Assembly: GCA_022113835.1 (NCBI GenBank)
Contig: JAILWY010000007.1
Coordinates: 935,001 to 999,000, forward strand
DNA length: 64,000 nt
Origin: Atopsyche davidsoni
Taxonomy: Eukaryota; Arthropoda; Insecta; Trichoptera; Hydrobiosidae
Reading direction: 5' to 3'
Each line of letters starts with the position of its first letter. Position 1 is the stretch's first letter. The translations under genes and the position numbers were made by a program. Below the pieces are notes generated by a model. That model saw only the letters and a program-made list of their open reading frames with translations, was not told the origin of the DNA and made no database searches. Positions 1 through 12,131 of this stretch are shown piece after piece.

Positions 1-61
1 AAATATTTATATTATAATTATATATTATAATATGAATATATTTAGTTACCAAAAACTATGG

Positions 62-64
62 CAA

Positions 65-97
<33 letters not shown>

Positions 98-133
98 ATA
101 TATGTGTATATATATATATATATATTTATTTTT
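62..133. repeat. (TA)n-rich simple repeat
   Basis: Nearly uninterrupted TA dinucleotides with occasional TTTA and TGTG interruptions. Similar tracts at 308-345, 421-513 and 788-854 make the first 850 bases of the window mostly TA microsatellite broken by inserted elements. Confidence 0.9.
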
Positions 134-149
134 TTTTATTAAAATATTT

Positions 150-310
150 GAGTGATTTTCCACATTTTTGTTTTTATTAGTGACCGGTTTCGCCAACCTA
201 TCACATTGGCATCATCAAACAGAGTCCCAAGTCTCACAGAGTCTCAAGTATTTTATTCAAAAATATTAAAATGGAATTCCAACAAGTACTCTCTGTCAAA
301 AATATTGAAT
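150..310 (-). repeat. H1 repeat copy with hammerhead-like core
   Basis: The block from the deduced GTGATTTTCCACA through GTGACCGGTTTCGCC to CTGTCAAAAATATTGAAT recurs at 23850-24060 and in part at 13720-13835, 16600-16640 and 42112-42180. On the - strand it reads TGATGA, T, GCCAA, nine-base loop, TTGGC, GAAAC (217 down to 187). This resembles a hammerhead-ribozyme core with helix II. The class of element is unknown. Confidence 0.6.
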
Positions 311-416
311 ATATATATATATATATATATATGTGTATATATGCTCGGACTTACTGGTGAAGAGTTCGACGTCTCGCTAGTGAAAATAATGTTTTGATTT
401 CTTGGCCACTTCGCTT

Positions 417-522
<106 letters not shown>

Positions 523-555
523 GGAACTGGTATTTATTTTGTAATACTCTATTTA

Positions 556-783
556 TTACAATAAAATAAAACCAAGTGGTTTTGGAGACTACGTTTATTT
601 CACTTGTTGGGTTTCACAGCACTCAATAGAAGCAATTTTACCACATAAATTTGTAATGTACTATAATCTATGATTCATGGTTTTCTGTTGAATTTGTTAT
701 GTATAAGCTCGCTTTTTTCTGTATTTACTCAGTTTTGAAGATGCCAATTAAACGTAGTCTCCAAAACCACTTGGTTTAATTTT

Positions 784-790
<7 letters not shown>
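556..790. mobile_element. MITE with long terminal inverted repeats, inserted in a (TA)n array
   Basis: The left arm (556-598) and right arm (747-790) are inverted copies about 43 bp long with about two differences. The core AACCAAGTGGTTTTGGAGAC appears on the left and its reverse complement on the right. The interior is about 150 bp and non-coding. TA tracts on both sides fit TA-targeted insertion, as in the Tc1/mariner superfamily. That superfamily assignment is inference. Confidence 0.8.

Positions 791-854
<64 letters not shown>
788..854. repeat. (TA)n microsatellite
   Basis: Continuous TA dinucleotides on the right side of the MITE at 556-790. Confidence 0.95.
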
Positions 855-855
<1 letters not shown>

Positions 856-2771
856 CCACACTTTTTGCTTTATGTTTTTTTAATTTTTTATATCAATATA
901 ATAAATACCTTATTTACAAGTCCCTGATTTTTTAATTGAATAGGTTTTTTATTTTCTTTTATATATTTCGCAGTCCTAAGGCAAAATTTAATTAATATTG
1001 TTCAGCAACATCCCCTCTACCCCGGAAGTGCAGAGTCTAGGAAGGCAGGCCTTTTGTAAAAATTAAAGGAGGAAGCACTCGTGGCCCAGTGGTGCGGGCG
1101 CGTGACTATTACCCGGGTATATTTAATATATATAATTTTTATATATATTTAAAATATATATATATATATATGTGTGTGTGTATGTGTGTGTGTTATTTTT
1201 GACTTTCAAAGTGACAGACTGTCCCAAGGGTGAATTAAAACATTTCAATCAGTTGGAGCGAGACGAGCGCGCGTCTGTCTCCCTCTGCGAGGATCCAGGG
1301 GAGCCGCGGAATTAAATAAATAAAGCTTCTTACGGGTAATCCGAAATGTTCATAAAGACCGAAATGGCTTATCAAATGGAGGCACAACGACACACAAACG
1401 CCTGCCACCCCCGTCGGCTTTGTCGAGGAATTTTGGTCTCACAAAAAACTTAATTAAATCCGCTACACTCCAGATATTCAATTAAGGGCCGCTCCGTGTG
1501 TCCATGTTGGTTTAATTGTTTGTTTTTTTTGTATGAACTCAAAATAAAAACATTTACCCACCTCATATTTTTTATAGAAAAGCAGCTTGTAATAAATCAC
1601 TGCATACTCCAGAATATATTTTTATTTCAAATTATTTTAAAGATATATTAATTGAACTAAAAATATTTTTGCACGAATACATCAAATGTATCGAGGTATT
1701 TCCAAATTACATGGTAGTTTAATTTTTTCAATTAATACAAATACAAATAATACATTTTTTCGATTGAATGCATATTTCAATTTAATCAATATATAAATTA
1801 CACTTATTGTTTAAAATGCCAAATAAATGGATTTTAAGTCAACCTAAATTAATGCGTCAAGAAACAATATATTTTTGTGGTTTAGTTACCCAATATTTCT
1901 GATTATTTTCAATTTAAATATTACCTTTGCTTTATAAGTTACCTTCACACGCTGTAAGTTAGCTAATAGCATTTTTTCCCGTTGATATTTTAAGCAGAAA
2001 TTCAAAGGTCAAATGCAATATATGACGAGGCTAATTATTGTTTTGTTGCGTTGCAGCGTGTATAGGCAGCTTATTCACGGGACTTCTTCACTAGTTTTCG
2101 AACAAATGAATAATAAACCTCGCGTATTCATGACAGCGCTCGAGTGATTTGAATAATATATACAATTAAATAGAAATAGTTAATTCTGCGACGACTTGAT
2201 GACAGCGGTATGCAGTGCAGGGGCGGATTATAGATTAATTAAATGTGGAAGGGGCGGGGAAGGCAGGGGCGGCGCGGGGGGAGGGAGGGGGGAGCGGGGG
2301 GCTAACCTAACCTAACCTCCCCCATAGACACCGATATATGGAATATTACGTACAATTACTGAAGAAATACTTTTTATTTATTTTCAGTGGCGTGCGACTC
2401 TTGCAGGCGATATACCTTTGCGGCTCTTGTATACAAATAAAGCCATAAAAAATAATTCATTCTGTAAAATATTTGTTACTTGCTGTCGTGATTGTACCAC
2501 GGATCGAAAATGCTATTAAAAATATTAAGTTTATATTTATTGAGAGAGAGCTAAGTGTGCTTTTCCGAAATCCAGTTAGATCGACGTCACGTGGGTGTTA
2601 GTAACAAATTTATCATTTTATATAGTTCGCTTGAAGTCTTTTTTTAGTCTTTTTTTTTTGAGGGATATTTTATATATTTTTCAAATAAGACTGCCTCCTC
2701 ATATTTTGAACTTTGTTTTATTAACTGTTAATTTTAAGGTTAAATTCATTGAGATCACCGCGATATATTCT
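855..2771. other. Gene-free stretch; minor simple repeats and a tRNA-like head
   Basis: Contains a short tRNA-like 5' half at about 1076-1113 with a perfect A-box (TGGCCCAGTGG) but no B-box, a TA-to-TG microsatellite at 1150-1192, a partial M-family end at 2048-2079, a G-rich run at 2250-2300 followed by three CCTAA units, and a CAGTGGCGTGC motif at about 2385. No coding signal. Confidence 0.6.
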
Positions 2772-3030
2772 ACTTCATCGGGTGCCTCTCCTCAGAGGAA
2801 GTTGGAGACCATCTCGCTGTGGTGTGGTGTGTATTGGGTCTCAGGGTCCTTCTACACCGCAGTTTTATCAATCTGCGTATTGTTGCTGCCCAATAGCATT
2901 ATTATACAATCCTTTCCTTAAAAAGTTCTGGCATTTAGCTCTGATACTCCTTTTGCAGCAAGCTACAGAAACAATAGCAGAAGCCTCCCCACCTCGACTT
3001 CCACTACTCTATTACAGATTCTTTACACGT
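2772..3030 (+). repeat. R-family interspersed repeat, copy 1
   Basis: It shares with copies at 6455-6697 (-), 13399-13635 (+), 21540-21792 (+), 38334-38984 (+) and 55010-55230 (-) a series of blocks. These are CTCCTCAGAGGA, GGGTCCTTCTACACCGCAG, GCTGCCCAATAGCATTATTA, GATACTCCTTCTGCAGCAAG and CTACAGAAACAATAGCAG. No terminal repeats or coding frame shared between copies were seen. Class unknown. Confidence 0.7.
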
Positions 3031-3672
3031 GCCCAGACTACAAAACGGCTGGATGGGCAATAAAATAAGTTTACTATTTCAAAACACAAAAATAAAAAAA
3101 TGTAATTACTAATCAAACGAAAACACCACCGATTTTTTTTTCAATAGATTATTAGTGCGATAAAAAAAATCCAACTCAAATATCAACCGTAGAGGTAGAA
3201 TTTAAGCGCTCGGGGTGTAAATCCATTTCTATAAATTAAATTTTAAAAAAACAGCTGTGTGGACGCGGGACGGCTCCGCCGGCGTTTTAAAATTCGCATT
3301 TACGACTCCATAAACTGCACCTAATTAGCGGGACGATTCACGTGCTCTCTCACGTGTTGCGTTTCCACGTCACGAGGCTTTTCCGCTTCAGTTTGCTAGA
3401 AAATATTTTATTTGTCATGTTAATTTGCGAGCGCGTACTTTGCTTGCAGATTATATTTCATACGCGTTTGATATTTGATTTCGGACATGCATAGGGATAT
3501 TTTACTTTTGATAGATATATTTACTATTTATTTTATAACACTTTATTGTATAAACGTTAAAAAAAAACAAATAGTTTATGAGATAACTGAGATTCGTCAT
3601 ATAGAAACACGGTTTCCCTATAAAGTCAATATATAAGGGCAAATTCTATACTTCGGATTGAAAGACCTATCT
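3031..3672. other. Gene-free AT-rich stretch
   Basis: Nothing recognisable apart from a modest GC-rich patch at 3255-3390 containing two CACGTG-like motifs. Confidence 0.55.
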
Positions 3673-3686
3673 CTATGAACTATTAC

Positions 3687-3990
3687 TAATATGATAAGGC
3701 ACATTAGTTCATACATAGAAGATGATTTAAGGAAACTCTTTGAACCCACATCCCCTGGCTTACATGGCCGGTGTACTAACCCTTGTACTAACGAATCACT
3801 ACACCGTAATCATTACAACGAATAGTACACCGGCCATGTAAGCCAGGGGATGTGAGTTCAAAGAGTTTCTTTAAATCATCTTCTATGTATGAAATAATGT
3901 GTCTAATCATATTATTAATAATATAATAACCCCGTAATAGGTAATAAATACGCATCTGATTGACGTCCAATCCAAAAAATAGACATACGT
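3687..3990. mobile_element. S-family tRNA-derived retroposon, palindromic copy
   Basis: The element is flanked by a 14-bp TSD, CTATGAACTATTAC (3673-3686) and CTATGAACTATCAC (3991-4004). Inside, 3684-3778 and 3823-3915 are inverted copies of about 92 bp around a loop of about 44 bp. Each arm ends in the tRNA-like half with GTGTACTA. The right tail (CCCGTAATAGGTAATAAATA then CTGATTGACGT) is shared with the other S copies. The TSD length fits LINE-type retroposition rather than a DNA transposon. Confidence 0.8.
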
Positions 3991-4004
3991 CTATGAACTA
4001 TCAC

Positions 4005-5740
4005 AATAATTTAATTAGTTTTTTTTTTTAATTTTTACTGGTGTCATACATTATTTTTTCAATTAACAAACATTTCCACGATGAAACGGTATATTCATAA
4101 AATAACGTGAATAATTATTTTAAAATCGGCCATTAGATAAATAAAAGCGTAAAATTTACTTCCAAAGTTGTGATACCTGTAACGTTTTTTTCCATATCTT
4201 ACAAAAATCCTTCTTCAAACTTTCCGTATATCTAATTAGCCAATTGAGTATTTGTTTATTTTAGTTGTGAGTTGTAATGTCGTCAATTTATTATAAGGAC
4301 TAATGAATTCACCTTATCAAGGTCACATTTTTAGATTTCAATATCTTCCCAAAAATCCCTGAAACGCAAATGAATTACTAGGAAGCCTGGAAGTCTTTAC
4401 AGGCAGCCCGGCACAAAGCGCGCCCCCTCAACTGGGCGTGAAATAAATAAATTAAACAAACCAAACAAATCAAATAAACAGGACATGTTAATAAACAAAA
4501 AGACTGACCTATTGTGCGAGATGGCTCCACAAAACAGCCTCTTGACAAGGTCTGGAGGTCCCTTTGGCAGAGGCGTGAAGTGTTCACACGTAGGAACATC
4601 ACAGCTTTGAGTCCTCGTTTGGGTTCACTTGCCTTTTGTACTCCGCATAATAACAGCAGAAAGGTTTATTTCAATAATATCTTGATTATAAAACCGTTTA
4701 ACAAATTGCATAGTAGGTACTATTATAAATATATGTCATAAGCTTATGGGATCGAATCCGGAACCTCTCGACCGGAGTCACAGTCTTGCCACTGAGTTAA
4801 TAAATTAAGACAAATTATTATATTATTTATCTTGTTGTATATTGTAAGTTCAGTGTATATTTAAAACATTAGAAATCTAACCGAAAACTTCTTGGCATAA
4901 GTCAATTGTCTTACTACTACCCTACCAAGACAAGTTGTACATTATATATTAAATGTATATTTTTAACTTCAGGAATCGATTCAAGCACCTTTAGGCAATA
5001 TATAACTGTCTAAGTACTTAGTCAACAATATTAATATTTGATTATTAATTAACTCACGTATATTTTCAACTTGTACTATATATAGACTATTTAATAAAAG
5101 TATTGGTACATACAAGGTCGGTCCGATTAATTAAAATGAAAGAAATGTGAAGCCAATTAACTATTCATTGTTGTTATTTAATTGTATAACAGCTATTCCA
5201 TTTTACTATTTAATAATTTTTAGGAGGTTTGGGGAGCGATTTAAATATATATTTTAAAAAAATTAAATTATGATGAAATTTGAACCCATACCGCCGTAAT
5301 TATTTCGACCCCCGTGGTCCTGCTACTGGACGAGAATTTTAATTGTTACGTGCAAGTGTGAGACTGACATGAAATAAATATCAAAATTTAATGAGGATTT
5401 TTTCAATGCAAGTTTATTAGGTGGGGATTTTTGCGAATGTTAATTAACGTATTTTGAATTTTACCTGGTCAATTAAAATCAAAATCTAACCTGGCCAGGT
5501 GTGGCAAACCAGTGCCGTCGGCTGCCATAGGCCTTGTACCGAAATCATGATTTTTTTTAGAAACGCTATGTTATTGCGAGAGAGAATCGTTACATTTTTA
5601 ATAACAATAGTCTCTAACATCTATAAATTTATTTAAAATCCTTTTATGCTTGCCGAATTTCACGTTTGTGGAGGCACGCTAAAACACAGCCAACAAAAAC
5701 GGTGAGCTTCCCAATAACGTTTCTTTTTTGTTGTTTTTTA
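4005..5740. other. Gene-free AT-rich stretch with one tRNA-like remnant
   Basis: Apart from the tRNA-like unit at 4738-4806, I see only AT-rich unique sequence with no recognisable repeat or exon. Confidence 0.55.
4738..4806 (-). repeat. tRNA-like unit, probably a SINE fragment
   Basis: On the - strand an A-box-like TTAACTCAGTGGC is followed about 40 bases later by GATTCGATCCC, a good B-box. No clean cloverleaf or acceptor stem can be drawn, so it is not called a tRNA gene. Confidence 0.4.
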
Positions 5741-5868
5741 AGTAGCCTACACCCGTCGCGACGCAACCGACAATCAAACTATACTTATCCAATTACGTCC
5801 TCAAAACTATTAAAAAAACATCGACAACAGGTTGTCGGTTGTGTTGCAGCGTTAGTCAGCAGCTTTTT
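5741..5868. mobile_element. M-family MITE, near-complete copy
   Basis: The left end (AAGTAGCCTACACCCGTCGC then GACGCAACCGACAA) and right end (TTGTCGGTTGTGTTGCAGCG then CAGCAGCTTT) are imperfect terminal inverted repeats of about 35 bp around an AT-rich centre of about 55 bp. The same ends (GACACAACCGACA and TGTCGCAGCGTG) recur at about a dozen places in this window. TSD unclear, superfamily unknown. Confidence 0.7.
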
Positions 5869-6454
5869 CTTTCTTATGTGTGACGATGAAGACTATAATC
5901 TGGGTGGCGCACCCACTTGAGGCTTTTTAACGAAACTTGACCTAAATGTGGTGATCTCGTTTTAATAAGAACTATAAAAAAATTTAACGTTTTATAAATC
6001 TTGGAAATGGGTTAATCAACCATTGATGTTGACGCTATTTAACTTATGAGTTTTAGTCTATTCTCTAATTAAATTAATTAAAATAAAAAAAATGACAATA
6101 ACTGCGTTGTAGGATTTTGCCAATGTGCAATGAATGTTTTTCTATTATTTGCTTTTTTATAAAAGTCCGGACAAGTGGACCCGATTCCCATAATCTTCAA
6201 CAATCCATTGAACTTGATACTTTATAATCATACATCCAATAATGTATCAATTTCAATAATGCCCAGAAATCACCTGTTATATATTATTATGGCAAAAATA
6301 AGTTTTTTTTCATACAATTGATAAAAGTTTAAGTGTATGTGATTCAGTTAATGGAAATACATATATACTCGTACATGCATTTATTAAGTAAGTTATGCTC
6401 CCCGCTCTCCTCATTCTGTTGCTTGTGCATGACTGCCATTCTGTACCCTGAGCG
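5869..6454. other. Gene-free AT-rich stretch
   Basis: Nothing recognisable in it. Confidence 0.5.
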
Positions 6455-6697
6455 TGTAAAGGATCGGTAATGGAGTAGTAGACTTGGAATGATTGTGGAG
6501 TGATGTGCTCTGGAAGTACCTTGTCGAGTCGGGGGGGGGGTTTCTGATATTGTTTCTGTAGCTTGCTATAGAGCAAGAACTTTGTAAGGAAAGGATTATA
6601 TAATAATGCTATTAGGCAGACTTTTTCTTCGAATATAAAGCTGCGGTGTAGAAGGACTCACTACGACGAGTATACGCTCAGTGAAATGGTCGATGAA
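6455..6697 (-). repeat. R-family interspersed repeat, copy 2
   Basis: In reverse orientation: TTGTTTCTGTAGCTTGCT, then AATAATGCTATTAGGCAG, then CTGCGGTGTAGAAGGACTCA. This matches the block order of the other R copies read backwards. A run of 10 G at 6531-6540 interrupts it. Confidence 0.65.
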
Positions 6698-9600
6698 GAA
6701 TATAAGTTATGCCTTTCTACAATCAACATTTAACGTAGATCATTTCGAAGTGGTAAGCTGATATTCATGATAAGATAATTAAAAAAAAATATTATTTTGA
6801 ATTTTTTAGTTTGAAAATAAAAATAAATGCACGAGTGCAGTCACAAGAAATAGCAAAATTGAACGCGATTATTTTTCAAATGTATGTCGAAAATACAAAA
6901 AAAAAACATATTCAGAATGTGTTATCCCTCTCCTCCCAATGCAAACAAGGGTGCCATCAGCCGTCGCCGGCGATTTCCCGCTCCGACACGCCGGGCTCGG
7001 TGCACGCGACTGTGAGCCCTCGGGCCGGGCGCGCAAGGGCCACCATCGCCGCCCCGGGACGAGTCCATTTGAATCCCCACTTTATGCCAATTGTGCTCGA
7101 GAGGGTGTGGGTGGGTCCGCAATACGTGTGCGCTTTGTTTTAGTGTGTTGGTGATGTATTGTCGTGTTGCACACATGCGCGTGCGTGTGTGCCAGCGTTG
7201 ACTTCTTGCGTACAACTGCACAACCTCAAAATTTTTCTCTATTCATTATTTTGAGATAAACGTTTTTTTTTTTAAAGGATTTTTTATAGATTTCGTATCG
7301 CAGAATATAGATTCAGTACTGAGAAAATTTAAATTAGTACCCGAATTAATTGACTTTATGATATCCCGATTTATTTATTTTCGTGTTTATATACAGTTTT
7401 GAGAATGCACCAATTGTAAATTTATGTTTTGTAGTAGCAATTTAATTGTATCAATTAGGCTTGTGAACAATACTATTAAAAATAGTTTTTTGCGACAAAA
7501 ACGTCATCATAAAAAACAATTTTTTCGAAGATTTTTTTTTATTTTATAAAAGTATACTCTTACATATTTTTATAGGATAGATTACCACAATAAAGCTTTT
7601 TATTTACATATTTATTATATTTTTTTGTATGAATTGTTGTTTATCGTGCCCTTTTCAAAACAGTAATTTTAAAATTAAAAATAGATCTAGAGCACTCCGG
7701 TTGTGGGTCGCGTGTGTGCGCGTGTGTGCGCGTGTGGGTGAGTGCGACTGCGTGTGTGTTGGTCGTCCCTTTGTCTTACGGTAATAATGACTACTTAGAG
7801 GGTTGCGAGTGATTTTGGTCCTTGCGCAAACTAGACATAAGAGTCAATTTCGCCCGAGCCGGGGGAAGTTATTCGCGGACACGAATCGCAGGAGGGTGGA
7901 TTCAGCATTTCAATTCTGGTGAAATATTCAAGAACTAATTAGAACTTACTTAAATATTTCTATTTATATAATTAATGAACTTTTTACCTAATTTAGTACT
8001 TTTGTGCTATTTAATCTAAAGTTAAACATCGGAAATGAAAAATCAATCGTATTTTTTTTTTACTAATTTTATTCTCAGCTTAAAATTGATCGTTTCATAA
8101 TTTAAAATTAAATGTAAATGAAATGTATATTATTTGATTGCTTTTATGTAATTCTGCCTGCTTTTGTAATCAATTATTTTAACATTTTTCAACATCACAC
8201 AATATTGATGTTTTGTTCAAATAAGAAAATAAATTCAAACCACTTTTGTATTGGGGTCTAGGTGTATACATTATAAATATAAAATTAATTAAATTCAGAA
8301 ATTTGCATGAATTTCATGAATGTAAGGATTTTTTTTTAACAAAGTGCGTATTTTTATTATAATTAAAGCGTTATTTTGTATCTTATGTGTTTGTTTAAGC
8401 ACTTAAATAATTAGTTAATGTTTTTTTCGTAAAAAAAAAATAGGTGAAAAAAGCGGTGCTCGCAGTGTTGCCAGGGCAACGAAACCCAGCATTTTTCACG
8501 CCTCGGACATCGGTGTAATTACACCAATTTCAATTAAGTCAGATATTTGCGCGTAACGTGCTAATATTGCCCCAAACATTCCGCGAGCCTCCACCCACCC
8601 CCAGTCCCCACCCCCTCAACCACCCCCTCAACCACCCCCTCAACCACCAACCACCCCGACTCCCACCCCCGCCCCACACACTGCCGGGGAGCCGAAAGCC
8701 CGGGCTTCGGAGCATCCACCCCCAAAGTAGACAGCCAATATAACAAAACTGTACTGAGACCAAGCGTTACTCTGCATTATCTACAAACTCCAATACTGAT
8801 ACCATTTTTTAGGAACAAAAAAAATGCGTCACATATTCGTCACATGCTTCACATACAAGACTTACTCCAATATCCAGTTTTTTTTTGGGTTCTTCACTAA
8901 TCGAGAATGACCGGAGCAGAAACGTAGTAAAAGTAAGCGGATGCGGCTTAGCAATCAATAAAATAATATGACTCTTTATTACGATCGCTTATACCTGCGC
9001 ACGTATTTGTTAGGTTTAATTAAATTTATAAGTACAGTGAACTGAATATTCGACTCATAAATAACGAATAAATTGCATTAATAAGCATTGCTTGCCACAA
9101 AACATATTTTAAATATGTACAATTTAGTTAGTAACTATTTTTATGCAAATTTACACATAACTTTAAATAATATATTTTTTTAAATATTTTAACAAAAACA
9201 ACATGAATTTAATTATGCATCTTGTAGTAAATATACGGTGAAGTAGTATTTTAATTTGAATATTTTGTTGTATTGATTTGTGATTCAGATATGTTATTGA
9301 AATTTTTTTTTGACTTATCGGATAAACCGTTCGAGTGTATGTGTTGGAATAACAAAATGATACTTTTCTGTATTAAAAAGAAGTTTTTTTTTAATAATGT
9401 ATAATTTGCTCCCCTCGCGTATCGAGTGCTCGCCCCGCGCTACTCTCCGACCAATGCGAAGGAAAAATACCTTTTTGTGCTTAATTAATAATTAGGTGTG
9501 TTTTTTTTTGTCCGAGGGTTGTACGCGGCATGTCTTTTGTTTTTAGGGCTTCGGCCATTTTGGATTCGGATCATGGGGCGTAGCTCCCACTTGTGATACA

Positions 9601-10564
9601 CCTGAGGGTGTAAACACGGGGAGAAGGGTGGAATTCATACTTTCATGCTTTTGAAAGGTTAGACATTGTTACTTTGCTTAGATTTTTTAAATTTTTTTGG
9701 TGACTTATGAAATCAGTAAATGTTACTCTTTTATAATAATTAAGTTAAGTTAAAGTGCTGGTTTAAATCCAACCCTCATTAAATCGAGAATCTTTTTCCT
9801 CGTTTTATGTTATTTTCATAAAAAAGCTGCATATTTTATTTTAGTCTTTACCAAACAAATTTTTGAATCGCAGGCACCCGTTGTTGATGTAGATTATTAA
9901 AAATTTAATAAAATACTACAGAAACTTCTGTAAATATTTAAAAAGGTAATCCTCTAAAAGGGCACCGCAGAAATATGAAATAATACGCAGTGAGTAGATG
10001 TGTCCGTATTGCTTACAGGAACGTCTCCCCAGCCTCGCAAAAATATCATTTACAAAGTAAAATGCGATTCCTTCTTTAATATCAATTATCCCTTAAGAAA
10101 TTGAAGAAGCCTGCGCGACCAGGGCGGGGCTTCTTACCACTCCAATTTCAGGAGAGACCCACAAAGCCTTAAACTCGCCGCATTTTTTCCTGCGCTTAAG
10201 AAAAGCTGATACCGTTGAGGTCCTTATTGCTTCCCCTATTTAGAGTATTAAAAAATGGAGCCTTAAGTCCGCTGGCCTTTCTGTTTTCTTTTTTCTTGGG
10301 GTCGAGAACAAGGGATGGTTTCATCCCTGCAGAAACCACCCTAAGGTTTTCCTTAAAAAGCATATCTTTTCATTCGTTAATATCGTTCGAGGGGAGTGTT
10401 TTTTTTTCTTTATTTTTAATGTTTATTTTCAACCATTAGCATCTTTTGTGGTGCGGGGGGCTCTGGTTTCATATACTTTCAGTAATTTAATCGCGGCTCT
10501 ATTAAGTTAACACTTTTTTTATTTATTTGAATTTCACATTTATTTCCATACATAAAAGCACTAT
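6698..10564. other. Gene-free stretch with GC-rich islands and simple repeats
   Basis: Holds a GC-rich patch at 6950-7120, alternating GTGTGTGCGC repeats at 7709-7760 (potential Z-DNA), a CAACCACCCCCT minisatellite at 8617-8652, and otherwise AT-rich unique DNA. No exon or transposon ends were recognised. Confidence 0.55.
8617..8652. repeat. Minisatellite, three units of about 12 bp (CAACCACCCCCT)
   Basis: Three tandem near-identical units within a C-rich tract spanning 8586-8670. Open frames across it on both strands are low-complexity artefacts. Confidence 0.85.
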
Positions 10565-10740
10565 CTTTTTGAAGACGCCCAAACGGTATACACATGAGAA
10601 AACAAAACTGATAATCGACTGATAAGTTAGCCAATTGCGTTCTCTTTATATTACGACAAAACTATTAATAAAAAAGACAATATTGGCTTCATATGAATCA
10701 GTTATCGATTGTGTCACTTTGTGTATAGACAGCTTAAAGT
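10565..10740. mobile_element. M-family MITE copy
   Basis: The left part has degenerate GATAATCGACTG and AGCCAATTGCGTTCTCTTTA. The right end reads CAGTTATCGATTGTGTCACT then GTATAGACAGCTTAAAG, matching the right end of the copy at 5741-5868. The left end is diverged. Confidence 0.55.
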
Positions 10741-10888
10741 ATTATTGGGTTGTTCTTGCATTAGTTGACATTCGTAACTTCGACATTCGACATTCATTCG
10801 AATTGAATACTTGAAAAAGTTTGTTAAAAAAGAGGCTGTATTTGCCTTGGGACTAATTTGTATACTGAAATAAAAATAAATGTATATA

Positions 10889-11572
10889 AGGGCGGTCCAA
10901 TAAGTACTTAGCCTCTTAGCCTCACCAAGAGAGATTTACTATAGTGTAGTACATTGTGATGTAGTGAGACCACTTCGGAGCAGTGTTTGACGCTGTTTAA
11001 GCGCAATCCGAAGGAGTTTTTGCGTCGTTTTGTGACCGTCGACGAAACATGGATCCACTGGTATACACCAGAGACCAAGGAACAGTAGAAACAGTGGACT
11101 TCACTCGCTGAACGTGCTCCGAAGAAGGCGAAGACTGTCCTATCAGCCGGAAAGGTGATGGCTACCGTTTTCTGGGATTCACAAGGTGTGATCTATATTG
11201 ACTACCTGGAGAAGGGCAAAACGGTCACAGGGCTCTACTATGCCGATTTGACGCCGAATTGCAGAACAAACGGCCTCATTTGGCGAATAAAAAAGCGCTC
11301 TTCCACCATGACAACGCACCGGCTCACACTTCACACAAATTGGTCGAATTGCACTACAAACTGCTCTCCTATTCACCGTATTCTCCAGATTTGGCCCCGT
11401 GCGATTTTTTTTTGTTTCTAAACTTGAAAAAGTCACTCGCCGTACTTTGCAGACCTCGAGAAAACGTATTTTTCATATGGGTTAAAGAAGGAGACTATTT
11501 TTGAGAAACAAATCGCCACTTTGTCAAAATTTCGTTTTTCTTTTGTAGGCTAAGTACTTATGGGACAGCCCT
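10889..11572 (+). mobile_element. Internally deleted mariner transposon
   Basis: The terminal inverted repeats (10889-10913 and 11548-11572) match at 23 of 25 positions. The left begins AGGGCGGTCCAATAAGTAC. TA dinucleotides flank both sides (the right TA follows two extra bases). At about 0.68 kb it is roughly half a full mariner. It retains the C-terminal part of a transposase, and the N-terminal DNA-binding region is gone. Confidence 0.9.
10978..11504 (+). pseudogene. Mariner transposase remnant (DDE catalytic region)
   Basis: Mariner transposases cut and paste the element using a DD34D catalytic triad. All three motifs are visible: TVDETWIHWYTPE (first Asp), FHHDNAPAHTS (second Asp) and YSPDLAPCDFFLF (third Asp). 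The gene is dead. There is an in-frame TAG after TPETKEQ, and a frameshift after YYADL, past which the frame resumes at NKRPHLANKKALF. The region after LKKSLA is scrambled. Only 30 residues separate the second and third Asp instead of 34, which suggests a small in-frame deletion. The N-terminal helix-turn-helix domains are missing. Confidence 0.9.
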
Positions 11573-11576
11573 CGTA

Positions 11577-12120
11577 TATGTGCTCAGCAGTAAAATATTA
11601 ATCGAACCTGTACTATTCCACCCTCTAATCAGCCGTGAATTACTCGAGCAGCTTCACACCAGCTCGTCAAACAAGTTAATCAATTAATCATACCTAACGC
11701 TGCAAGTCAGAGGCCCGGGGGGTTGCTCCCTCGCCCTCCCCCGGGGGCGCCTCCTCCCCAGACGGTCGCGAATGCATTCAAACTAATCGCCCTGAGTGTC
11801 GGCTTTATTGGGTTTTGCAGGAAACTGTTTGCCATCCAAACAAGACGCTAGTTTAACATAGCAAACTGGATGTCTGTTGATGATTGAATTCGCTGTAGAG
11901 TTTCGGAAATTTGTTTATCTTTGCTCCGAGCCTTTGACAAGCTCTTCCAATACAATTTTAGACATTTTATGTAAACGATTTAAATGCTCACAATAGTCTT
12001 TTATAAAGTATTATAATAATTAATCGATTTCATTGCAACGATGCAATACAAGCAGAATTTTCGTAAACTTACTTGCCGAATGTAAAGTCCACTATTTGAA
12101 CACGTGTAGGAATGTTTAAC
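11577..12120. other. Gene-free stretch
   Basis: A GC-rich block at 11700-11800 with runs of G and C, otherwise AT-rich. Nothing recognised. Confidence 0.5.
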
Positions 12121-12131
12121 ATTTTTACAGT

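Noticed and set aside
2302..2318. Three CCTAA units resembling insect telomeric repeats (also single units at 13945 and 37957)
   Set aside because: Far too short for an interstitial telomere. It occurs within G-rich low-complexity sequence.
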